From assembly GCA_031264785.1 (NCBI GenBank), contig JAISDN010000051.1, forward strand, positions 1 through 17,595: DNA of 17,595 bases, written 5' to 3'. The first letter of the stretch is position 1; each line of letters starts with the position of its first letter. The translations under genes and the position numbers were made by a program. Below, piece after piece: positions 1 to 4,298 of the stretch. The notes beneath the pieces were generated by a model that saw only the letters and a list, made by a program, of their open reading frames with translations, was not told the DNA's origin and searched no databases. This stretch comes from Candidatus Nomurabacteria bacterium (GTDB lineage Bacteria; Patescibacteriota; Saccharimonadia; Saccharimonadales; Saccharimonadaceae).

Positions 1-294
1 CGCATTACCAGCCGTCAAATCGAGGCGGCGCGACGGGCGATTACCGGTCACACCAAACGCGGTGGTAAAATCTGGATTCGAATTTTCCCGCAGACGCCGG
101 TTACCAAAAAACCGCTGGACGTCAAAATGGGCGGCGGCAAAGGTAATCCCGAATTTTGGGTGGCCAAAGTCAAAGCCGGCACAATGATGTTTGAAATGAA
201 AGGCGTGGAAGAGCCAGTGGCGCGCGAAGCCATGCGCCTAGCCGGCCACAAATTGCCAGTCAAAACCCGATTTGTAATGCGAGAGGAGGCATAA
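1..294 (+). CDS. rplP: 50S ribosomal protein L16 (uL16), C-terminal part, 5' truncated by window edge
   Basis: This is the last 97 residues of uL16, a large-subunit protein that sits near the tRNA A site and the peptidyl-transferase centre. The frame opens at base 1 with RITSRQIEAARRAI and runs through GGKIWIRIFP, the KMGGGKGNPEFWVAKVKAG segment typical of the L16 core, and the usual C-terminal EAMRLAGHKLPVKTRFV. The start codon lies upstream of the window. The stop TAA (292-294) shares its last A with the ATG of the next gene (TAATG), so the two are translationally coupled. Position immediately before L29 is the canonical S10-operon order. Identification is secure; nothing unusual is visible in the part present. 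Confidence 0.97.
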   Translation, partial: RITSRQIEAARRAITGHTKRGGKIWIRIFPQTPVTKKPLDVKMGGGKGNPEFWVAKVKAGTMMFEMKGVEEPVAREAMRLAGHKLPVKTRFVMREEA

Positions 295-566
295 TGGCGG
301 ACAAGAAAACTACCAAAAAAACTGTTACAAACTCGGCGGCGGATTTGCGCAAGCTATCTGTTGAGGAACTCCAAAAACAGTTACAAACTGCCCGCGCCGA
401 TTTGCTGGAAGCTCAAAAATCTTTGAAAGCCAACGAGCTAGCCAATCCGCACGCTGTCACCAAACTGCGCAAGGATGTGGCGCGGATTTTGACGATAATC
501 ACGGCCAAAGCGAAGCAGCCCAATAAAGAAAATTCAGAAAATAGTAATAACGAAGGAAAGGAATAA
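294..566 (+). CDS. rpmC: 50S ribosomal protein L29 (uL29)
   Basis: This 90-residue protein matches uL29, a helical-hairpin protein near the exit tunnel where targeting factors dock. The recognisable core spans about residues 16-72: DLRKLSVEELQKQLQTARADLLEAQKS, then NPHAVTKLRKDVARILTII. Compared with the usual 60-70 residues it has a Lys/Thr-rich N-terminal extension (about 14 residues) and an Asn/Glu/Lys-rich C-terminal tail. The start overlaps the L16 stop, with GAGAGGAGG just upstream serving as Shine-Dalgarno inside the end of L16. Only one base separates its stop from the S17 start. The core identity is firm; the role of the tails is unknown. Confidence 0.95.
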   Translation: MADKKTTKKTVTNSAADLRKLSVEELQKQLQTARADLLEAQKSLKANELANPHAVTKLRKDVARILTIITAKAKQPNKENSENSNNEGKE

Positions 567-567
567 T

Positions 568-933
568 ATGGCACGAAAATTAAGCGGCATCGTGACCAGC
601 GACAAGGGCGATAAAACTATCGTTGTGACTGTGACGCGCCGCGAAACCCACCCAATTTATGGCAAAAGTTATCTCGTCAGCAAGAAATTTGCCGCTCACG
701 ATGAGAAAAATGAGGCCAAAAAAGGCGACAAAGTTATCATTGTCGAAACCAAACCAATCAGCAAAAGCAAATCGTTCGTCCTAGAAACCATCACCGAACG
801 TGGCCACGAAAATGTGGAAATCAGGAAGACTGAGGTTGAGCAGGAGATTGACGAAAAGCTAGCCGCCAAAGCTGAGAAGAAAGCCGCTGAAAAAGCGGTT
901 GAGACCGAAAAACCAGAGGAGGCCGAAAAATGA
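568..933 (+). CDS. rpsQ: 30S ribosomal protein S17 (uS17) with charged C-terminal tail
   Basis: This is uS17, an OB-fold primary 16S rRNA-binding protein. Residues 1-80 carry the family core: MARKLSGIVTSDKGDKTIVV, then THPIYGKSYLVSKKFAAHDE and GDKVIIVETKPISKSKSFVL. The protein is 121 residues, against about 85 in most bacteria. The extra 35-40 residues form a Lys/Glu/Ala-rich tail (about 85-121) likely to be helical or disordered. An AAAGGAA Shine-Dalgarno lies just before the ATG. The stop TGA (931-933) overlaps the L14 ATG (930-932), which also shows that TGA is a stop in this organism. The tail is a sequence observation; any function is unknown. Confidence 0.95.
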   Translation: MARKLSGIVTSDKGDKTIVVTVTRRETHPIYGKSYLVSKKFAAHDEKNEAKKGDKVIIVETKPISKSKSFVLETITERGHENVEIRKTEVEQEIDEKLAAKAEKKAAEKAVETEKPEEAEK

Positions 934-1298
934 TCCAGCAAGAATCCCGGATGAAAGTAGCCGACAACAGCGGCGCCAAGGAAATTTTGTGCATCCGCGT
1001 GCTGGGCGGCACGCGCCGGCGTTATGCCCGCGTTGGTGATATTATTGTGGCCACTGTCAAAGACGCTGATCCGCGTGGCAACACTAAGAAAAAGTCAGTG
1101 GTCAAGGCCGTCATCGTTCGCACCGTTGACCAAATCCGCCGCAAAGACGGCTCGACAATCAAATTTGACGAAAACGCCGCCGTCATCATTGGCGACGACA
1201 AATTGCCCAAAGGCACCCGCGTGTTCGGCCCGATTCCGCGCGAACTGCGCGATCTGGGTTACGCCAAAATCGTGTCCTTGGCACCGGAGGTATTATAA
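930..1298 (+). CDS. rplN: 50S ribosomal protein L14 (uL14)
   Basis: This 122-residue protein is uL14, an rRNA-binding protein at the subunit interface and the usual binding site of the silencing factor RsfS. It is of standard length. MIQQESRMKVADNSGAKEI is the classical N-terminus, followed by IRVLGG, the VGDIIVATVKDADP segment, KAVIVRT and the conserved C-terminal GPIPRELRDLGYAKIVSLAPEVL. The start overlaps the S17 stop by 4 bases (ATGA). The stop overlaps the L24 start (TAATG). No anomaly is seen. Confidence 0.97.
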   Translation: MIQQESRMKVADNSGAKEILCIRVLGGTRRRYARVGDIIVATVKDADPRGNTKKKSVVKAVIVRTVDQIRRKDGSTIKFDENAAVIIGDDKLPKGTRVFGPIPRELRDLGYAKIVSLAPEVL

Positions 1299-1603
1299 TG
1301 TTGAGAATTAAAAAAGATGATGTTGTAAAAATTACAACGGGTGGTAATAAAGGAAAAATCGGCAAAGTTGTGCGGGTAACCGATAATAAAGTTTGGGTCG
1401 AAGGCGTCAATATCAAAGAACGTCACATCCGCCCCAGCAAAGTCAACCCACGCGGTGGCAAAAAGGACGTTCACCTGCCAGTCGATATCAGCAACGTGGC
1501 GATAATCCACGACGGCAAAGAAGCCACCAGCCGCGTCGCCTATAAAATCACCGACGCCGGCAAACAGCGAATCGCCAAGAAAACTGGAAAGGAGATAAAG
1601 TAA
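1298..1603 (+). CDS. rplX: 50S ribosomal protein L24 (uL24)
   Basis: This is uL24, a 101-residue early-assembly protein of the large subunit with an N-terminal KOW motif. The KOW region is at residues 2-35 (RIKKDDVVKITTGGNKGKIGKVVRV), followed by VEGVNIKERHIRPS and GGKKDVHLPVDISNVAII, all standard for the family. GCACCGGAGGTATTATA provides a strong GGAGG Shine-Dalgarno within the end of L14. The first codons are distinctly AT-rich and contain one copy of the palindrome TGTTGTA-N5-TACAACG (1321-1339), described separately. Both ends overlap neighbours in TAATG junctions. Confidence 0.96.
   Translation: MLRIKKDDVVKITTGGNKGKIGKVVRVTDNKVWVEGVNIKERHIRPSKVNPRGGKKDVHLPVDISNVAIIHDGKEATSRVAYKITDAGKQRIAKKTGKEIK
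1321..1339. repeat. Palindrome TGTTGTA-N5-TACAACG inside rplX
   Basis: The arms GTTGTAA and TTACAAC flank AAA. In the wider register the site reads TGTTGTA, five bases, TACAACG. The same half-sites at the same spacing recur at 8820-8838 and 10801-10819. Here the codons are GTT GTA AAA ATT ACA ACG (VVKITT of the KOW domain). This copy is the least certain of the three because the start of rplX is AT-rich anyway. Confidence 0.5.
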
Positions 1604-2178
1604 TGGCTGAAAAAATCATTCCCCGACTAAAACAACTTTATAAAGTTCAGTATGTGCCGGAGTTGCAGAAAGAATTGAATATCAAAAATATTCACGACCT
1701 GCCGAAACTGACCAAGATTATCGTCGCCTCCGGCACCGGCCGCAACAAAGACGACAAAAAACATCAGGAAATTGTCGGCATTACACTGCGTAAAATCACT
1801 GGTCAAGCGCCGGTGGAACGCATCGCCAAAAAGTCCATCGCCAGTTTCAAAATTCGTAAAGGAATGGGCGCGCCGTTGGGGCAGATGGTGACGTTGCGCG
1901 GCGACCGAATGTATGAATTCCTCGACCGCCTGATCAACGTGGCGATGCCGCGAATCCGCGACTTTCACGGTGCCAGCGCCACAGCTTTTGATAGCCAGGG
2001 CAATTACACACTCGGCATTAATGAGCAGTCGATTTTCCCGGAACTAACTTTCGAGGACACGGCGATTCTGCACGGTCTACAGGTGACATTTGTGATTGAA
2101 AACGACAGCGCCGAGCATTCGCGGGCGCTATTAGAGAAATTTGGAATACCGTTCGAAAAAGAGAAAGGGGGCAAATAA
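1603..2178 (+). CDS. rplE: 50S ribosomal protein L5 (uL5)
   Basis: This 191-residue protein is uL5, which binds 5S rRNA and contacts the P-site tRNA and the small subunit. Family segments are seen in order: IPRLKQLYKVQYVPELQKEL at the N-terminus, then TKIIVASGTGR, the GITLRKITGQAPVERIAKKSIASFKIRKGMGAPLG region (split here only in prose), VTLRGDRMYEFLDRLINVAMPR, RDFHGASATAFDSQGNYTLG and INEQSIFPELTF. Length is only slightly above the usual 178-187. The start overlaps the L24 stop, with GGAGATAAAG just upstream. The stop TAA overlaps the S14 ATG. No anomaly is seen. Confidence 0.97.
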   Translation: MAEKIIPRLKQLYKVQYVPELQKELNIKNIHDLPKLTKIIVASGTGRNKDDKKHQEIVGITLRKITGQAPVERIAKKSIASFKIRKGMGAPLGQMVTLRGDRMYEFLDRLINVAMPRIRDFHGASATAFDSQGNYTLGINEQSIFPELTFEDTAILHGLQVTFVIENDSAEHSRALLEKFGIPFEKEKGGK

Positions 2179-2447
2179 TGGCTAAAAAATCAACCCTAGC
2201 GCGCGACGCTAAACGGATCAGGATGATTGAAAAATACGCTGAAAAGCGTGCCGAATTAAAGGCCGCCGGCGACAGTGAAGGCCTGCAAAAATTGCCGCGC
2301 AATTCCAGCCCAACCCGCCACAACAACCGCTGTAACGAAACCGGCCGGTCACGAGCCTATATGCGCCGCTTTGGATTATCAAGAATAAGTTTCCGCGAAC
2401 ACGCCAGCAAAGGCGAAATTCCCGGAATTAAAAAGGCCAGTTGGTAG
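2178..2447 (+). CDS. rpsN: 30S ribosomal protein S14 (uS14), zinc-independent type
   Basis: This 89-residue protein is uS14, a head protein of the 30S subunit. The N-terminal half is basic and helical (MAKKSTLARDAKRIRMIEKY). The C-terminal half carries the family signature NRCNETGRSRAYMRRFGLSR followed by FREHASKGEIPGIKKASW. Only one cysteine is present, and the paired CxxC knuckles of the short zinc-binding S14 form are missing. It is therefore the long, zinc-independent type. The start overlaps the L5 stop, with AAAGGGGGC as Shine-Dalgarno. The gap to S8 is 13 bases. Confidence 0.95.
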   Translation: MAKKSTLARDAKRIRMIEKYAEKRAELKAAGDSEGLQKLPRNSSPTRHNNRCNETGRSRAYMRRFGLSRISFREHASKGEIPGIKKASW

Positions 2448-2460
2448 AAAGGAGAATGAA

Positions 2461-2862
2461 ATGAGTATGCAATCAACAGACCCCATCGCCGATATGCTAA
2501 CCCGCATTCGCAATGCTATCAACGTCGGCAAGCGCGAGGTGCGCGTCCCGACCAGCAAATTGAAATTGGTCGTAGCGAAGGAATTAGTCAAAGCTGGCTA
2601 CCTATCCGGTGTCAAGCTTGAAAAAGCCGAACCGCGCGACGAAATCGTTATCACCATCGCCGAGGAGGGCCACAGCCCCGTCATCACCGAAATCACCCGT
2701 GTGTCCAAACCCGGCCGCCGCGTCTATGCCCGCGCCGCCGAAATCCCCCGCGTCAAATCCGGGCGTGGTGTAGTATTGGTTTCGACCAGCCGCGGTGTAA
2801 TGACCGGCCTCGACGCTGTCAAAGCTAAATTGGGTGGCGAGTTAATCTGCAAGGTATATTAA
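2461..2862 (+). CDS. rpsH: 30S ribosomal protein S8 (uS8)
   Basis: This is uS8, 133 residues, a central-domain 16S rRNA-binding protein and, in other bacteria, the translational repressor of its own operon. The core TDPIADMLTRIRNAINVGK is at residues 6-24. The hallmark C-terminal segment GRGVVLVSTSRGVMTGLDAV lies at about 101-120, with KLGGELICKVY at the end. GGAG at 2451-2454 lies six bases before the chosen ATG; a second in-frame ATG two codons later is less well placed. It is the last gene of the ribosomal run here. A hairpin overlaps its stop codon, and the gene that normally follows (L6) is absent. Confidence 0.97.
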   Translation: MSMQSTDPIADMLTRIRNAINVGKREVRVPTSKLKLVVAKELVKAGYLSGVKLEKAEPRDEIVITIAEEGHSPVITEITRVSKPGRRVYARAAEIPRVKSGRGVVLVSTSRGVMTGLDAVKAKLGGELICKVY

Positions 2863-2870
2863 CTTTTTTC
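2841..2870 (+). terminator. Weak intrinsic terminator overlapping the rpsH stop
   Basis: The 6-bp stem GTTAAT (2841-2846) / ATTAAC (2858-2863) is followed directly by six T residues (2864-2869). The stem is AT-rich and therefore weak. Its position at the end of rpsH, just before a new consensus promoter, supports a transcript end here. Confidence 0.45.
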
Positions 2871-2893
2871 CGCCAACAGAGGTAATTTTCCTA

Positions 2894-2922
2894 TTGACAA
2901 AAACAAATCAGTGTGCTATAAT
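2894..2922 (+). promoter_or_regulatory. Consensus sigma70-type promoter for the membrane-protein unit
   Basis: TTGACA (2894-2899), a 17-bp spacer and TATAAT (2917-2922) match the housekeeping consensus at all 12 positions. The predicted start is about 2928-2929, which leaves a leader of about 143 nt before the ATG at 3072. Confidence 0.85.
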
Positions 2923-2927
2923 GGAGT

Positions 2928-3071
2928 GACAGTCTTGAAATACTAGGCTGTCGCACCTTTTGGAGTTGTTATATTGAAGACGGATGCGCCGATTTCCGGT
3001 GTCTTTTCGCCGTTTTGCGGATTATTCCAGAGAGGAATAGTCGGTGGGACGGCGGAAAGATTGGAGGAATT
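2928..3071 (+). promoter_or_regulatory. Long structured 5' leader, possible cis-regulatory RNA
   Basis: The predicted transcript begins with a hairpin, GACAGTC (2928-2934) / GGCTGTC (2946-2952, one G-U pair). Further possible stems are GAAGAC (2976-2981) with GTCTTT (3001-3006); a competing hairpin CCG (2989-2991) / CGG (2997-2999); CGCC (3008-3011) with GGCG (3051-3054); and TATTCC (3023-3028) with GGAATA (3034-3039). An 18-codon ORF starting at ATG 2984 and ending TAG 3038-3040 lies across these stems, with only a weak possible Shine-Dalgarno. The gene's own GGAGG at 3063-3067 is outside the stems. I do not recognise a known riboswitch class. Confidence 0.4.
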
Positions 3072-3524
3072 ATGGAATTTACTTTTTTAAGCCATACATA
3101 CCATTACTGGCTTTTAGCCGGAGTGGTAACGATGGCGTTAATTGGTTATTTCAGTTTAATGGAGCGTAAAAGCAACGGTCGCCGGCGAATTGTCGGCCGG
3201 TATAATTCCATAGTGAATTATACTGTAGCCATAGCGTTCTCGATTGTGGTGACAGCGATGTCACTGGTCGAGAGCCGTGATGGCTGGCTGCAGCTTTGGT
3301 ACCACACTGGGTTCGCGGACGAGTTTATAGAGGGTGTAGCTTTCAACCAAATAGCCGCACTGTCATTTCTCGTCACCTCCAGCATTTTGACGTTCTTTTT
3401 GTATTTTGTGTCGGCAGGTTTTACACAAATCCGCCGCCAAAACATAAAAGAACGTTGGGAGATGGAAGAGCAAGCCCAACAAAAATGGGGCGACGCCGAG
3501 TCCCCCGCCGATGAAGCATATTAA
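3072..3524 (+). CDS. Unrecognised small membrane protein, three predicted helices
   Basis: I do not recognise this 150-residue protein. It has three hydrophobic segments at about 12-30, 48-66 and 93-115. A short basic loop (ERKSNGRRRIVGR, about 31-43) lies between the first two and an aromatic, acidic loop (about 67-92) between the second and third. After the third helix comes a hydrophilic, probably helical C-terminal tail (119-150). The positive-inside rule puts the basic loop and the tail in the cytoplasm. The ATG at 3072 is chosen because GGAGG stands four bases before it; an upstream in-frame start at 3015 lacks a site and lies in the structured leader. The gene is monocistronic, with its own consensus promoter and terminator. 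Its function is unknown. Confidence 0.8.
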   Translation: MEFTFLSHTYHYWLLAGVVTMALIGYFSLMERKSNGRRRIVGRYNSIVNYTVAIAFSIVVTAMSLVESRDGWLQLWYHTGFADEFIEGVAFNQIAALSFLVTSSILTFFLYFVSAGFTQIRRQNIKERWEMEEQAQQKWGDAESPADEAY

Positions 3525-3536
3525 CTCCGCCATAAA

Positions 3537-3581
3537 AGCCCGCGCTACCCAATCAAGGGCTGTCGCGGGCTAATTTTTTTT
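3537..3581. terminator. Bidirectional intrinsic terminator
   Basis: The stem AGCCCGCG (3537-3544) / CGCGGGCT (3564-3571) is followed on the plus strand by AATTTTTTTTT. On the minus strand the same hairpin is followed by TTTTAT. It serves the membrane-protein gene on one side and the convergent tetR gene on the other. An inner CCC/GGG pairing (3548-3550 / 3557-3559) extends it. Confidence 0.85.
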
Positions 3582-3592
3582 CGAAAAAACTT

Positions 3593-4171
3593 TTATCGGC
3601 CGTCGCCAGCCAGCGCCGTCACGCAGCTGTCGCCCAAGTGGTTAATGTCGTTAGCCATTTTGTGCGGGCTATCTTTGAAATCATTATTTTCAATCCACTG
3701 GCCAACCATCGCGATAATGCCGTGCGAAACAAAAATAAAAATATCGCCCAGCAGTTTTTCGTCGTTACAGCCAAACCGTTCTTTCCAATAATTGATGGTG
3801 GAATCGCGCATCAGAGAAACAATTTTGCTAGTAAAATCTCGGTCGGAAATCCGAAAAACCAGCCGGCTGACTTCGCGGCTGTTATTTATCAGCTGCAGCA
3901 AATCATAAACAAAAAGATCCGGATTCGCGGCCAACGGCGCGTCTTCCAGCGTTTTTTCCAGATCAGACAATATCCGATTTTCAATCGCCGTCACCATATC
4001 GTAAACGTTTTTGTAATATTTATAAAAAGTGCCGCGATTTATTTTGGCGGCTTCGCACAGTTCGCGGACGTTAATGTCGCTGATACTTTTGTCCTGCAAC
4101 AGAGAGTACAGGGCGTTCACTAGCGAACGCTTGGTGTTCGCTGTCCTTTTGTCAACCATAGTGTTTTCCAT
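3593..4171 (-). CDS. TetR/AcrR-family transcriptional regulator
   Basis: This 192-residue protein has the one-domain HTH of the TetR family at its N-terminus, and a helical C-terminal ligand/dimer domain. Residues 12-60 read as KRSLVNALYSLLQDKSI, then a helix-turn-helix INVRELCEAAKINRGTFYKY ending KNVYDMV, very close to the family consensus. The C-terminal part (about 75-185) resembles the Firmicutes-type TetR C-terminal domain, whose ligands vary. I chose ATG 4171 because a TATAAT -10 (4178-4183) lies only six bases upstream, so the A of this ATG is the expected transcription start (leaderless mRNA). ATG 4159 (MVDKRT) is the alternative, with only a weak GGA. It is divergent from the surface-protein gene, which it may regulate. 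The ligand is unknown. Confidence 0.88.
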   Translation of the reverse strand: MENTMVDKRTANTKRSLVNALYSLLQDKSISDINVRELCEAAKINRGTFYKYYKNVYDMVTAIENRILSDLEKTLEDAPLAANPDLFVYDLLQLINNSREVSRLVFRISDRDFTSKIVSLMRDSTINYWKERFGCNDEKLLGDIFIFVSHGIIAMVGQWIENNDFKDSPHKMANDINHLGDSCVTALAGDGR

Positions 4172-4177
4172 TGCGTC

Positions 4178-4206
4178 ATTATACCACGCTGTCGCAAATA
4201 CAACAA
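4178..4206 (-). promoter_or_regulatory. Promoter of the tetR gene, leaderless arrangement
   Basis: On the minus strand TTGTTG (4201-4206) and TATAAT (4178-4183) are separated by 17 bp. The predicted start falls on the ATG at 4171. An imperfect 17-bp dyad, GCGT...ACGC (4173-4189), spans the -10 and could be an autoregulatory operator. The plus strand also shows TACAACA at 4199-4205, a half-site of the palindrome found in rplX, the atpI-like gene and atpH. Confidence 0.6.
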
Positions 4207-4258
4207 ACAAAATCTACAGAAAAGTCTAAATCTGCCGAGAAGTAGGACTACAGTATTG

Positions 4259-4275
4259 GTTATGTTATACTTAAC
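4259..4275. promoter_or_regulatory. Extended -10 promoter with overlapping dyad, candidate TetR operator
   Basis: TATACT (4266-4271) is preceded by TG at 4263-4264, giving an extended -10 for the surface-protein gene; no good -35 is visible. The 17-bp stretch 4259-4275, GTTATGTTATACTTAAC, is an imperfect palindrome with six of eight pairs matching. A regulator bound here would cover the -10. Assignment to the adjacent TetR protein is inference. Confidence 0.4.
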
Positions 4276-4298
4276 GCACATTGTGTATAGTTGTCACG

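Noticed and set aside
3200..3223. 9-bp inverted repeat GTATAATTC-CATAGT-GAATTATAC inside the membrane-protein gene
   Set aside because: About one such repeat is expected by chance in a window this size when spacers up to ten bases are allowed. It is single-copy and inside coding sequence.
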